The notes under the pieces are model-generated. The model made no database searches and was not told where the DNA came from. It worked only from the letters and a program-made list of their open reading frames with translations. A program made the translations under genes and the position numbers. A DNA stretch of 64,000 nt from Sphingomonas lacusdianchii (GTDB taxonomy: Bacteria > Pseudomonadota > Alphaproteobacteria > Sphingomonadales > Sphingomonadaceae). The DNA lies in contig NZ_JAKRET010000008.1 in the NCBI RefSeq assembly GCF_022664395.1, forward strand, positions 62,001-126,000, read 5' to 3'. Positions 55,990 to 64,000 of this stretch are shown here, piece after piece; positions within the stretch are counted from its first letter, which is position 1, and each line of letters starts with the position of its first letter.

Positions 55990-56634
55990 CTAAATCGCAC
56001 TATTCTTCGCCGCCTGCGTCGCCGGGTCGAACATATAATGATGCCATGCGAATACCGTCGCGGCGCTGCGATGCGGACGCCATTTCTCGGCCAGTTCGCG
56101 GATCGCCTTTTCGCTCGGCCGTTCGGGCAGGCCCAATATCCGCCCGATCTCGACCTGCACCGCCAGGTCGCCCGCCGGCCAGACATCGGTCCGTCCTTCG
56201 GCGAACAGCAGATAGATTTCGGCCGACCATCGCCCGATGCCCTTGATCCGTACCAGCTGCGCGATCGCTTCCTCGTCATCGGCGGGCAGGTTGGCAAGGT
56301 CGAGCCGCCCGCTCAGCACTTCGTCGGCAAGGCTGCGGGCATAGCCGGTCTTCTGCCGCGACAGCCCGGCGGCGCGCAGTTCCTCGTCGCTGGTCCCCGC
56401 GATCCGTGTGGGATCGGTCGCATCGCCCAGCGTCGCCTCCAGCTTTCGCCACACCGCATCGGCCGCCTTGTAGCTCACCTGCTGCCCGACGATGGTCCTG
56501 AGCAGCGTCGCATAGCCGCGCTCGCGGATGCGCGGCTCGGGATAGCCGGCATAGGCCAGCGCCGCCCCGAACGCCGGCTCGATCCGCGCCAGCGCGTCGA
56601 GCGAGCTGCGCAATTGTTCGGCGGAAAGCCCCAT
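55990..56634 (-). CDS. AlkA-like DNA-3-methyladenine glycosylase
   Basis: 214-residue HhH-GPD glycosylase. Contains YATLLRTIVGQQVSYKAADA, the helix-hairpin-helix VRIKGIGRWSAEIYLLF, and the catalytic Asp in AGDLAVQ (about residue 153). Smaller than AlkA of E. coli (282 residues) because the N-terminal domain is lacking, as in several alphaproteobacterial and MAG-like forms. Removes alkylated bases in base-excision repair. Divergent from the ferredoxin gene by 59 bases. Confidence 0.9.
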   Translation of the reverse strand: MGLSAEQLRSSLDALARIEPAFGAALAYAGYPEPRIRERGYATLLRTIVGQQVSYKAADAVWRKLEATLGDATDPTRIAGTSDEELRAAGLSRQKTGYARSLADEVLSGRLDLANLPADDEEAIAQLVRIKGIGRWSAEIYLLFAEGRTDVWPAGDLAVQVEIGRILGLPERPSEKAIRELAEKWRPHRSAATVFAWHHYMFDPATQAAKNSAI

Positions 56635-56693
56635 GACCGGTCCTTGAAAAGCTTCGGCCGTCCCGGCATGGGGCGGCGACAGGAGAATGCACG

Positions 56694-57011
56694 ATGCCCA
56701 AGCTTACCGTCGTCACCCGCGCCGGGGAAGAACGAACCGTGGACGGCGAGGCCGGGCTGTCGGTGATGGAAGTGCTCAAGGTCAATGGCTTCGACGAACT
56801 GCTCGCGCTGTGCGGCGGCTGCTGTTCGTGCGCGACCTGCCATGTCTATGTCGACCCGGCGTTCCTCGACCGCCTGCCGCCGATGAGCGAGGACGAGGAC
56901 GATCTGCTCGATGCGGTCGACGACCGGCGGGCGACGTCGCGGTTGTCTTGTCAGGTGCCGTTTGAGGCGGGGCTGGATGGGCTTATCGTGACCATAGCGG
57001 ACGAAGACTGA
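56694..57011 (+). CDS. 2Fe-2S ferredoxin (adrenodoxin type)
   Basis: 105 residues. Cluster Cys pattern C-x5-C-x2-C-xn-C: CGGCCSCATCHVYVDPAFL and SRLSCQVPFEAGLDGL, the motif of adrenodoxin/putidaredoxin-like ferredoxins. An electron carrier for a P450, for Fe-S biogenesis, or for a dioxygenase; no partner gene is adjacent. GACAGGAGAATGC upstream supplies the ribosome-binding site. Confidence 0.92.
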   Translation: MPKLTVVTRAGEERTVDGEAGLSVMEVLKVNGFDELLALCGGCCSCATCHVYVDPAFLDRLPPMSEDEDDLLDAVDDRRATSRLSCQVPFEAGLDGLIVTIADED

Positions 57012-57042
57012 AGCCGCAGACCGGGTCCAGCCTTTGGCGGGA

Positions 57043-57345
57043 CATGCCCCGCCCGGCCGGCGGGTTATCGGCCCGTCCGACGACATGGGCTTTGCCCATG
57101 TCGTGCTGCTTATGCGGAACCCCGTTCTCGATACGGGCTCTCGACTACGCTCGATCCCTACTCGAACCGAACGCGGTGGGTGGGGGTTAGGGGCACGCCA
57201 TTACCCCAAATCCGTTCAGTTCGAGCAGCTTCGAGCTTGTCGAGAAGCGTCCGTCGAGAACCCGGTTGCCCCCACAAGCCCGCCATGGGCAAAGCCCATG
57301 TCGTCGAACGGGGCTACGCCCCGCCGGCCGGGCTAGGCGGGGTGC
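57043..57345. repeat. Long inverted-repeat element between ferredoxin and rlmB genes
   Basis: A perfect 22-bp inverted pair at 57079-57100 and 57284-57305, each itself a palindrome of CATGGGC around TTT/AAA, with outer flanks also complementary (GCCCGGCCGG with CCGGCCGGGC). The middle holds TTCGAGCAGCTTCGAGCTTG and related short repeats common in sphingomonad intergenic DNA. No coding frame. It fills most of the 347 bases between the two genes and could form a large cruciform. Confidence 0.75.
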
Positions 57346-57365
57346 GAATTAGCGCCGCTAATTCG

Positions 57366-58112
57366 TCAGCCCGCCGTCGCCACCGCATACAGCGCGATCG
57401 CCGCCGCATTCGACACGTTCAGACTCTCCACCCGGTCCGAAATCGGCAGCTTGGCGAGGATGTCGCAATGCGCCTCGGTATTCTGCCGCATGCCCTCGCC
57501 CTCGGCGCCCAGCACCAGCGCGACTCGCTTCGGGCCCAGCGCCTGCGCCAGCGTCGTGTCGGTATGCCCCGTCAGCCCGACGCGCCAGTAACCGGCCTCG
57601 CCCAGCTCGACCAGCGCCCGCGACAGGTTGACGACGCGCACCCACGGCACGCTCTCCAGCGCGCCCGACGCCGATCGCGCGACCACCCCCGATTCGGGCG
57701 GCGCGTGCCGGTCCTGCGTCACGATCCCCAGCGCGTCGAACGCGGCTGCCGAGCGCAGGATCGCGCCGACATTATGCGGGTCGGTCACCTGATCGAGCAG
57801 CAGGATCGGCCGGTCGTCGTCGCGCCCCTGTTCGATCAGGTCGGCCAGCCAGATATCCTCCAGCGGATCGGCCTCGACCACGATCCCCTGGTGCGGCGCA
57901 TCGGGCGGCACGAAGCGGGCGAGGTCGGCGGCCTCGGCGAACACCACCGGCACGCCTTCGGGCAGGACCAGCTGCGACCCCATTTCGCGCGTGCACCAGA
58001 TCTTGCGGATCACCCGCTCCGGATTGTCGAGCGCGGCGAAGGCGGCATGCCGGCCCCAGAAGCGCGGACGCTGCGGCGAAGCCTTGCTGGGGCGGTGTCC
58101 TTTGCGGGCCAT
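57366..58112 (-). CDS. rlmB: RlmB-type TrmH/SpoU rRNA 2'-O-methyltransferase
   Basis: 248-residue SPOUT methyltransferase, probably methylating G2251 in 23S rRNA. N-terminal substrate-binding domain (FWGRHAAFAALDNPERVIRK), C-terminal knot: LLLDQVTDPHNVGAILRSAA, VALVLGAEGEGMRQNTEAHC, LPISDRVESLNVSNAAAIAL. ATG 58112 is one base past the TGA of the M28 peptidase gene, so it is coupled to it. The upstream in-frame ATG at 58196 lies inside the M28 gene. Confidence 0.93.
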   Translation of the reverse strand: MARKGHRPSKASPQRPRFWGRHAAFAALDNPERVIRKIWCTREMGSQLVLPEGVPVVFAEAADLARFVPPDAPHQGIVVEADPLEDIWLADLIEQGRDDDRPILLLDQVTDPHNVGAILRSAAAFDALGIVTQDRHAPPESGVVARSASGALESVPWVRVVNLSRALVELGEAGYWRVGLTGHTDTTLAQALGPKRVALVLGAEGEGMRQNTEAHCDILAKLPISDRVESLNVSNAAAIALYAVATAG

Positions 58113-58113
58113 G

Positions 58114-59709
58114 TCAGTCTTTCTCAGGGGTAGCGTAGGGGTCGGTAGCGACCGGCTGGGTGGGCAGGGGCGGACGCGGCAGCGGCCGTTCGGCATTGGC
58201 CGCGCTCAGCAGCAGCGACGCGAGGATGATCGCGTTCTGCCGCATGTCGGGGCCCTTGAGGTGATCGAAGGTATCGATGCTGCTATGGTGCAAGCGGCTG
58301 CCATAGTCGAGCGGGTCCTGAATGAACTGGTAGCCCTGCAACCCGACCGACTGGAAGAAATAGTGATCGGTCGACCCGGTCCGCCGGTTGGCGACGGTGG
58401 TCGCGCCCATAGACGCGAAGGGGCTGAGCCATTCGCGTAAGCTCGGCACCGCGGCAACGTTGTTCTCGGCGTTGATCCCGCGAATCCTGCCCGAGCCATT
58501 GTCGATGTTGAAGTACGCGGTCATCGCGTCATAGCCGGGCTTCTTCGTGATCGGGAAGCGGTTGGTCCAGCCATAGAAGCGGGCGAGGCCACCATCCTTG
58601 CCGCCCGCCGGTTCGGGCCGCGTCGCGATATGTCGCTCGACATAGGCGAGACTGCCGAGCAGCCCCTGTTCCTCGGCATTCCACAGCGCAAAGCGGATCG
58701 TCCGCTTCGGTCGGACCTTCAGCGCCGACAGGATGCGCGCCGCCTCCATCACCACCGCGGTGCCCGATGCATTGTCGGCGGCACCGTCGCCCGCGACCCA
58801 GCTGTCGAAATGCGCGCCGGCCATGACATAGCCCGCCTTGGGATCGGTGCCGGGCAGGTCGGCGATGATGTTGTAGGCGGTCGCGTCGCTGTCGTCGAAG
58901 CGGACCTGGCTGTCGATCTCGATCGTCGGCGCCGCCCCGCTGACCGACAGCCGCGCGAGCCGGCGATAATCCTCCGCCGCGATCTCGATCCCCGGCACGG
59001 CGGGCGCGACCGCGCGCGTGAACAGATAGCCCGATCCGTGCAGCAGCTTGCCGTCGCGCGACGACATGGTCGCCATCGCCACCGCACCCTCGGCCTTCAG
59101 GAACGCATCGAGCTTGCGCGCGAAGTCGAGCCGCTTGGCGCGGCGATCGGTATCGGCCGGATCATACACCGGTTCCTTCCAGCTATCGGCCTTGGCCAGA
59201 TCCTCGCCGGTCAGGCGACGGAACGGTGCCTCGCCCGGTTCCGATCCCTCGCCCGGCCGCGATACCATCACCACCTTGCCCGACAGCTTGCCGCGCCAGT
59301 CGGCAAAGTCGGCCTCCTCGGCGATCGGCGCGACGATCACCGGCGCGGTGATGCGGCCATTGGTGCCCGGCGTCCACGCGATCGGGATCGCGGTCAGCTG
59401 GACGGGCCGGGGCGTGACCATGCGGACGCTGGAGCGCTCGATCGTCCAGCCGCGTCCGAATTCGAAGCCCTCGCGGCTGGCATTCAGCCCCCATTCGCGA
59501 AACTTCGCCTCGGTCCAGCGCTCGGCGTCGCGCATCGCCGGCGAATTGGGCAGGCGCGGACCGATCACGTCGGTCAGATGCTGGGCGATCGGCATGACCT
59601 GCGTATGGCTGGTGCCTTCGTCGATGATCCGGTTCACGGCGTCGCGATCGACGCTTTGCGCCGCCAGCGGTGCGGCGATCAGGGTGGTGGCCAGCAGGAT
59701 TGCGCGCAA
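58114..59709 (-). CDS. M28-family zinc aminopeptidase/carboxypeptidase
   Basis: 531 residues. TTG at 59709 preceded by GAGGA with a seven-base spacer gives signal peptide RAILLATTLIAAPLAAQ. A PA-like domain insert (about 130-230) precedes the metallopeptidase: GAHFDSWVAGDGAADNASGT (His and Asp Zn ligands), ALWNAEEQGLLGSLAYVERH (Glu catalytic/ligand), YFNIDNGSGRIRGINAENN, and the distal His in SRLHHSSIDTFDHLKG. Periplasmic or secreted peptidase of dipeptides or amino acid amides; it is unusual as upstream partner of rlmB. Confidence 0.88.
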   Translation of the reverse strand: MRAILLATTLIAAPLAAQSVDRDAVNRIIDEGTSHTQVMPIAQHLTDVIGPRLPNSPAMRDAERWTEAKFREWGLNASREGFEFGRGWTIERSSVRMVTPRPVQLTAIPIAWTPGTNGRITAPVIVAPIAEEADFADWRGKLSGKVVMVSRPGEGSEPGEAPFRRLTGEDLAKADSWKEPVYDPADTDRRAKRLDFARKLDAFLKAEGAVAMATMSSRDGKLLHGSGYLFTRAVAPAVPGIEIAAEDYRRLARLSVSGAAPTIEIDSQVRFDDSDATAYNIIADLPGTDPKAGYVMAGAHFDSWVAGDGAADNASGTAVVMEAARILSALKVRPKRTIRFALWNAEEQGLLGSLAYVERHIATRPEPAGGKDGGLARFYGWTNRFPITKKPGYDAMTAYFNIDNGSGRIRGINAENNVAAVPSLREWLSPFASMGATTVANRRTGSTDHYFFQSVGLQGYQFIQDPLDYGSRLHHSSIDTFDHLKGPDMRQNAIILASLLLSAANAERPLPRPPLPTQPVATDPYATPEKD

Positions 59710-59846
59710 TTCGGGGTCCTCGCGTCGAAAAATATGTGCCGACGACGCTAAGTTGCCCGACAAAGTGGCGCAAGGCGTTGACAGCGCCGTCCGGGGACGG
59801 CAATGGGCGCGCTCGCTCGGACGGCCAGCCCGTCCCAGCGGCGGCT

Positions 59847-59933
59847 GGACAGGTGGCCGAGTGGTTAAAGGCAGCAGACTGTAAATCTGCCCGGGTTTCC
59901 CGTACGCTGGTTCGAATCCAGCCCTGTCCACCA
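59847..59933 (+). tRNA. tRNA-Tyr (GUA)
   Basis: Class II tRNA with a long variable arm. Acceptor GGACAGG pairs with CCTGTCC; D-arm TGGCCGAGTGGTTAAAGGCA; anticodon stem-loop GCAGA-CTGTAAA-TCTGC with anticodon GTA at 59881-59883; variable arm CCGGGTTTCCCGTACG; T-arm GGTTCGAATCC; encoded CCA at 59931-59933. Confidence 0.97.
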
Positions 59934-59980
59934 CCGCCCGCGCTAGGCAAGCGCGGCGGTGCTTCGCGGGAAGCAAGACG

Positions 59981-60301
59981 ATCCCGACCCCCATCCTCTT
60001 CGCCATCGCCGCGCTGCTCGAAATCGGCGGTTGCTTCGCCTTCTGGGCATGGTGGCGCCTCGACCGGTCGCCATGGTGGCTGCTGCCCGGCCTCGCCGCG
60101 CTGGCGGCGTTCGCCTGGGTGCTGGCGCAGAGCGATGCCGCCGGGGCGGGGCGCGCCTATGCGGCCTATGGCGGCATCTATGTCCTCAGTGCGGTGCTAT
60201 GGGGCTGGGCGGTCGAAGGGCTGGTGCCCGACCGGTTCGACCTGACCGGCGCAGCGCTGTGCGTCGGCGGCTGCGCCGTGATCCTGTTCGGTCCGCGATA
60301 G
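59981..60301 (+). CDS. YnfA/UPF0060-like small membrane protein (no canonical start)
   Basis: About 106 residues with four membrane helices: [59 protein letters not shown], and [24 protein letters not shown] and WGWAVEG are diagnostic of the YnfA family (~108 residues). Full-length reading needs to begin near 59978-59981, where codons are ACG and ATC; no ATG/GTG/TTG is in frame upstream before the tRNA. GGGAAG sits seven bases before ATC. The first canonical start, GTG at 60119, would cut off the first two helices. It fits between tRNA-Tyr and tRNA-Gly. Either a rare start, a lost start (pseudogene), or a sequencing error. Confidence 0.6.
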   Translation: MPTPILFAIAALLEIGGCFAFWAWWRLDRSPWWLLPGLAALAAFAWVLAQSDAAGAGRAYAAYGGIYVLSAVLWGWAVEGLVPDRFDLTGAALCVGGCAVILFGPR

Positions 60302-60306
60302 GAAAT

Positions 60307-60380
60307 TGGAGCGGGTAACGGGAATCGAACCCGTGTATTCAGCTTGGAAGGCTGCTGCACTACCATTGTGCTATACCCGC
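60307..60380 (-). tRNA. tRNA-Gly (UCC)
   Basis: Minus-strand cloverleaf: acceptor GCGGGTA with TACCCGC, D-arm TAGCACAATGGTAGTGCAG, anticodon TCC (complement at 60346-60348) in CAGCCTTCCAAGCTG, T-arm ACGGGTTCGATTCCCGT, discriminator T and encoded CCA at 60307-60309. It lies five bases after the YnfA-like gene, convergent to it. Confidence 0.97.
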
Positions 60381-60543
60381 CCGCACGCTGCGGCGTGGAG
60401 GCATTGCCCCTGCCACAGTCGGGCGGACATGGTCAATGGTGCGCGTTGGCGGCAGTTGCGCCGAACCGGGCAGGATCGAACGCCGTACCCCCGGCGCTAA
60501 TCGCTGGCGTTCGGACGGCGGAGGCCATAAATACCGCCGCCCA

Positions 60544-61890
60544 ATGGCCAAGATCACGACACCACGCCCCGTCCGGGGTACGCAGGACATATTCGGCGAT
60601 TTCGAGCGGCGCTTTACCCATGTCGCCGAAACGTTCGAACGCGTCCGCCGCCTTTACTGTTTCTCGCGGGTCGAGGTGCCGGTCTTCGAATCGACCGCGG
60701 TGTTCGCGCGCTCGCTGGGCGAGACGACCGACGTCGTGTCGAAGGAAATGTATTCGTTCGAGGATCGCGGCGGCGATTCGCTGACGCTGCGCCCCGAATT
60801 CACCGCCGGCATCGCCCGCGCGTACCTGACCGAAGGGTGGCAGCAATATGCACCCTTGAAGCTCGCGACCCACGGCCCGGTCTTCCGCTACGAACGCCCG
60901 CAAAAGGGCCGCTATCGCCAGTTCCACCAGATCGACGCCGAAGTCATCGGCGCGGCCGAGCCGATGGCCGATGTCGAATTGCTGGCGATGGCCGATCAAC
61001 TGCTCCACGAATTGGGCATCGCCGATGGCGTGACGCTGCAGCTCAATACGCTCGGGGACGCCGCGACGCGCGACGCATGGCGCACCGCGCTGGTCGAGCA
61101 TTTCGAGGCGCATCGCGGCGACCTGTCGGAAGACAGCCTCAAGCGGCTCGACAAGAACCCGATGCGCATCCTCGATTCGAAGGACCCGCGCGACCGCCCG
61201 ATCGCCGATGCGGCACCGGGGATCGACACGTATCTGACGGCGGAGGCGGCGAACTTCTTCGCGGCGGTGACCGGTGGTCTCGACGCGGCGGGGGTGAAGT
61301 GGACCCGCAACGACCGGCTGGTCCGAGGGCTCGATTATTATCGCCACACCGCGTTCGAATTCGTCACCGACCGGCTGGGCGCGCAGGGCACGGTGCTCGC
61401 CGGCGGGCGCTATGACGGGCTGATCGAAAGCCTTGGTGGTCCCGCGACGCCGGGTGTCGGCTGGGCCGCCGGGATCGAGCGGCTGGCGATGCTGCTGGAG
61501 GAGCCGGAAGCGCCGCGCGCCGCCGTCTGCGTTATCCCGCGCGAGGCCGGAGCAGACACGCCGGCCATGGCGTTGCTGCAGGAGTTGCGGGGCGCGGGCG
61601 CGGTCGCCGACATGGCGTATCGCGGCAACCTGAAGCGCCGCATGGCCAAGGCCGATACGCAGGGCGCATCGATGGTTGCGCTGGTCGGGGCCGACGGGGC
61701 GGTGACGGTCAAATTGCTCGCCACCGGTCGTCAGATCGATCTGTCTGCCGAGGATCGTGACGCATTCCTGCATGCCGCCACGCTTTATTCATCGGGACTG
61801 ACCGATGGGGAAGTCGATGGCGAATCGGTGTTGGACGAAATGATCGGCGAATGGCGCGAAGGGCTCTGGCAGGTATCGGATAGCGAATGA
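60544..61890 (+). CDS. hisS: Histidyl-tRNA synthetase
   Basis: 448-residue class II synthetase. Motif 1 [20 protein letters not shown], motif 2 [15 protein letters not shown] and [20 protein letters not shown], HisA-specific [15 protein letters not shown], and motif 3 [13 protein letters not shown] with [16 protein letters not shown]-terminal anticodon-binding domain with [20 protein letters not shown]. The start is ATG 60544; the stretch before it (60381-60543) is non-coding. Overlaps prfA by ATGA. Confidence 0.97.
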   Translation: MAKITTPRPVRGTQDIFGDFERRFTHVAETFERVRRLYCFSRVEVPVFESTAVFARSLGETTDVVSKEMYSFEDRGGDSLTLRPEFTAGIARAYLTEGWQQYAPLKLATHGPVFRYERPQKGRYRQFHQIDAEVIGAAEPMADVELLAMADQLLHELGIADGVTLQLNTLGDAATRDAWRTALVEHFEAHRGDLSEDSLKRLDKNPMRILDSKDPRDRPIADAAPGIDTYLTAEAANFFAAVTGGLDAAGVKWTRNDRLVRGLDYYRHTAFEFVTDRLGAQGTVLAGGRYDGLIESLGGPATPGVGWAAGIERLAMLLEEPEAPRAAVCVIPREAGADTPAMALLQELRGAGAVADMAYRGNLKRRMAKADTQGASMVALVGADGAVTVKLLATGRQIDLSAEDRDAFLHAATLYSSGLTDGEVDGESVLDEMIGEWREGLWQVSDSE

Positions 61891-62957
61891 CCATCGCCCC
61901 CGAACGCATCGCCCAGATCGAGGCGCGGCGCGACGAACTGGCGGCGCAGATGGCGACCGGCGACCTGCCGGGCGACCGGTTCGTCGCGGTGTCGAAGGAA
62001 TATGCCGAACTCGAACCCGTCGCACAGGCGGCGGGCGAGGTGCGGCGGCTGCGCGCCGAGAGCGAGAGCCTGGCCTATATGACGCAGGACGCCGATGACG
62101 ATCTGCGCGCGATGGCGGTGGAGGAACTCCACGCCAACCGTCAGCAGCTCGATGCCGCCGAACGCGCGCTGGCGCTCGCGCTGCTGCCGCGCGACGCAGC
62201 CGACGAACGTGCGGCGATGCTCGAAATCCGCGCCGGCACCGGCGGCGACGAGGCGGCGCTGTTCGCGGGCGACCTGTTCCGCATGTATCAGCGCTATGCC
62301 GACAATCGCGGCTGGCGGGTCGAGCTGATCTCGGCATCGGTGTCGGATGCGGGCGGGTACAAGGAAGTCGTCGCCAGCGTCACCGGCGCGGGCGTCTTCG
62401 CGCGCCTCAAATTCGAGTCCGGCGTCCACCGCGTCCAGCGCGTGCCCGCGACCGAGAGCGGCGGGCGGATCCATACCAGCGCCGCCACCGTCGCCGTCCT
62501 GCCCGAAGCGGAGGATGTCGACGTGCAGATCGATGACAAGGACCTGCGCATCGACGTCTATCGTTCGTCGGGGCCGGGCGGCCAGTCGGTCAACACCACC
62601 GATTCGGCGGTGCGCATCACCCATTTGCCGACCGGGCTGGTCGTGATCCAGCAGGACGAAAAGTCGCAGCACAAGAACAAGGCCAAGGCGCTCAAGGTCC
62701 TGCGCACCCGTCTGTACGAGGCGGAGCGCCAGCGGCTGGCCGACGAACGCGCGGGGACGCGCCGATCGATGGTCGGCTCGGGCGACCGGTCGGAGCGCAT
62801 CCGAACCTACAATTTCCCGCAGGGGCGGGTGACCGACCACCGTATCAACCTGACGCTGCATCGCCTGCCCGAAATTCTCGAAGGCGAGATGGAGGAACTG
62901 ATCGGCGCGCTGATCGCACAGGACGAAGCGGAGCGGCTGGCGACGCTGGATGCTTGA
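61887..62957 (+). CDS. prfA: Peptide chain release factor 1
   Basis: 356 residues. The PAT stop-codon-reading motif in [20 protein letters not shown] (about residues 184-200), the catalytic GGQ in [20 protein letters not shown], and [22 protein letters not shown]1 ends proteins at UAA/UAG. It is followed after a foldback repeat by prmC, whose product methylates the GGQ glutamine; the pair is a common synteny. Confidence 0.97.
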   Translation: MTIAPERIAQIEARRDELAAQMATGDLPGDRFVAVSKEYAELEPVAQAAGEVRRLRAESESLAYMTQDADDDLRAMAVEELHANRQQLDAAERALALALLPRDAADERAAMLEIRAGTGGDEAALFAGDLFRMYQRYADNRGWRVELISASVSDAGGYKEVVASVTGAGVFARLKFESGVHRVQRVPATESGGRIHTSAATVAVLPEAEDVDVQIDDKDLRIDVYRSSGPGGQSVNTTDSAVRITHLPTGLVVIQQDEKSQHKNKAKALKVLRTRLYEAERQRLADERAGTRRSMVGSGDRSERIRTYNFPQGRVTDHRINLTLHRLPEILEGEMEELIGALIAQDEAERLATLDA

Positions 62958-62961
62958 ATTC

Positions 62962-63196
62962 GGTTCACGCGAAGGCGCGAAGACGCGAAGAAGGATTGAT
63001 TTCGCGCAGAGGCGCAGAGGCGCAGAGAGGTTGCGAAGGCTGATCGCGCAGCGATCCCTCTCAACCGTCCTCGCAATCCAGTCGGAAAGCGCCTTTCGGC
63101 GCGGACGATTGCCCGGAGCGCACCTTCTCCGCGCCTCTGCGCCTCTGCGCGAAATCCCTCTTCTTCTCTTCGCGCCTTCGCGCCTTCGCGTGAACC
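62962..63196. repeat. Long imperfect foldback repeat between prfA and prmC
   Basis: Arms of about 66 bases, 62962-63028 and 63127-63196, are near-complements: GGTTCACGCGAAGGCGCGAA and, within each arm, tandem GCGCAGAGGC units (three copies). Between them is about 100 bases with a smaller repeat around GGAAAGCGCCTTTCGGCGC. A solo arm is at 30892. The right arm ends one base before the prmC ATG, so prmC has no separate ribosome-binding site. Looks like an inactivated or self-folding mobile repeat. Confidence 0.85.
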
Positions 63197-63197
63197 C

Positions 63198-64000
63198 ATG
63201 ACCACGCTGCGCCACGCGCTGACCGCAGCAACGGCACGCATTGCCGCTGTCTCCAACTCCCCCCGTCTCGATGCCGAACTGCTCGCCGCCCACGCACTGG
63301 GCTGCACGCGCGAGGCGATGCTGCTCGCCCGGCTCGACGATCCGGTCCCGGCCGCGTTCGACGCGCTGGTCGAACGCCGCCTCACCCATGAACCGGTCGC
63401 CTATATCACCGGCACCCGCGCCTTCTGGACGATCGACCTGATGGTCGGCCCCGGCGTGCTGGTGCCGCGCGCCGACAGCGAGACGCTGATCGAGGCGGCG
63501 GTCGCGCATTTCGCGGGCGGTGCGCCCGCACGGATCCTCGACCTCGGTACCGGACCCGGCACGCTGCTGCTGGCGGCGCTGACCGAATGGCCGCGGGCGA
63601 GCGGGCTGGGCATCGATGCGTCGGATGCGGCGCTCGATTATGCCCGCCGCAATGCGGCGGCGCTGGGGATGGCGGATCGCGCCGTCCTGCGCACCGGCGA
63701 CTGGACCGCCGGCATCGATGAACGCTTCGACCTGATCCTCGCCAACCCGCCCTATATCGGGACGGCGGAGGTGCTGCCACAGGAGGTGGTCGGCCACGAG
63801 CCCGCAGCGGCGCTGTTCGCCGGGGCCGACGGGCTCGACGATTACCGGCGGATCGTCCCCGATCTGCCGCGCCTGCTTGCCCCCGCCGGGATCGCCGCGA
63901 TCGAGATCGGCCATGAGCAGGGCGACGCGGTCATGGCGCTGGTCGAGGGGGCCGGTCTGTCCGCGCGGCTGGTGCGCGATCTGGGCGGGCGGCCGCGTTG
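63198..64000 (+). CDS. prmC: PrmC, release-factor glutamine N5-methyltransferase (3' end beyond window)
   Basis: About 267 of the usual ~280 residues are present. N-terminal RF-binding helices (SPRLDAELLAAHALGCTREA, then VERRLTHEPVAYITGTRAFW), SAM motif ILDLGTGPGTLLLAALTEW, and the catalytic NPPY motif in DLILANPPYIGTAEV (about residue 185). It methylates the GGQ Gln of RF1/RF2. The ATG at 63198 stands immediately after the foldback repeat. The last residues lie past 64000. Confidence 0.95.
   Translation, partial: MTTLRHALTAATARIAAVSNSPRLDAELLAAHALGCTREAMLLARLDDPVPAAFDALVERRLTHEPVAYITGTRAFWTIDLMVGPGVLVPRADSETLIEAAVAHFAGGAPARILDLGTGPGTLLLAALTEWPRASGLGIDASDAALDYARRNAAALGMADRAVLRTGDWTAGIDERFDLILANPPYIGTAEVLPQEVVGHEPAAALFAGADGLDDYRRIVPDLPRLLAPAGIAAIEIGHEQGDAVMALVEGAGLSARLVRDLGGRPR

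Noticed and set aside
61785..63914. A 709-codon minus-strand frame across prfA and prmC
   Set aside because: Antisense shadow of genuine RF1 and PrmC genes and of the foldback repeat; no motif.

Overview
The window looks like a chromosomal segment of a GC-rich alphaproteobacterium of the order Sphingomonadales, most likely Sphingomonas or a close relative. The basis is high GC at third codon positions, many TTG/GTG starts and ATGA/GTGA overlaps, two TonB-dependent receptors, an F1-only atp operon in the alphaproteobacterial order, a sphingomonad-style agmatine-to-putrescine operon, and several families of palindromic intergenic repeats between genes. The genus is inferred from protein resemblance; no 16S gene is present. 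No phage, CRISPR array, restriction or defence locus was seen.

Layout. (1) 1-15772 is a flagellar region. Leftward genes are flhA (cut by the left edge), a lytic transglycosylase, flgN, flgM, flgA and a compact MotB-like/MotA-like stator pair. Rightward genes are flgBCDE, flgFGHIJKL and a conventional motA-motB. Four -24/-12 (sigma-54) promoter motifs sit in front of the transcription units. FlgJ has only the rod-capping domain, and the separate transglycosylase probably supplies the wall-cutting activity. (2) 15782-24748 holds a large TonB receptor with a Gly/Arg-rich insertion, two tandem hotdog thioesterases, a secreted beta-sandwich protein, a crotonase, the putrescine operon (aguA, a small membrane protein, aguB), a transaldolase and a XerC-type recombinase. 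(3) 24992-30656 is the F1 ATP synthase operon atpHAGDC, interrupted by a lipoprotein gene between atpG and atpD and a tiny cysteine-containing protein gene between atpD and atpC, both translationally coupled to their neighbours.

(4) 31098-40910 holds a membrane-linked trypsin-like protease, priA (whose stop codon lies in the end of a 192-bp inverted-repeat element), a ZnuD-like TonB receptor with a Zur-box-like palindrome upstream, a lower-GC methyltransferase, and an IclR regulator next to L-fuconate dehydratase. (5) 41152-47099 is a complete RND efflux operon. (6) 47283-57011 carries small membrane or exported proteins, rarD, a mannose-6-phosphate isomerase, bamD, recN, an AlkA-like glycosylase and a 2Fe-2S ferredoxin. 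(7) 57366-64000 carries an M28 peptidase coupled to an RlmB-type methyltransferase, tRNA-Tyr, a YnfA-like gene with no ordinary start codon, tRNA-Gly, hisS, prfA and prmC (cut by the right edge).

Most chromosomal housekeeping is ordinary. The least explained items are the two extra genes inside the atp operon, the foldback repeats at gene ends, the compact second stator pair, FlgH without a lipidation cysteine, and the TonB receptor with its Gly/Arg-rich insertion. Coordinates of starts reflect ribosome-binding-site and homology reasoning by eye. All family assignments are from recognised motifs, not database searches.
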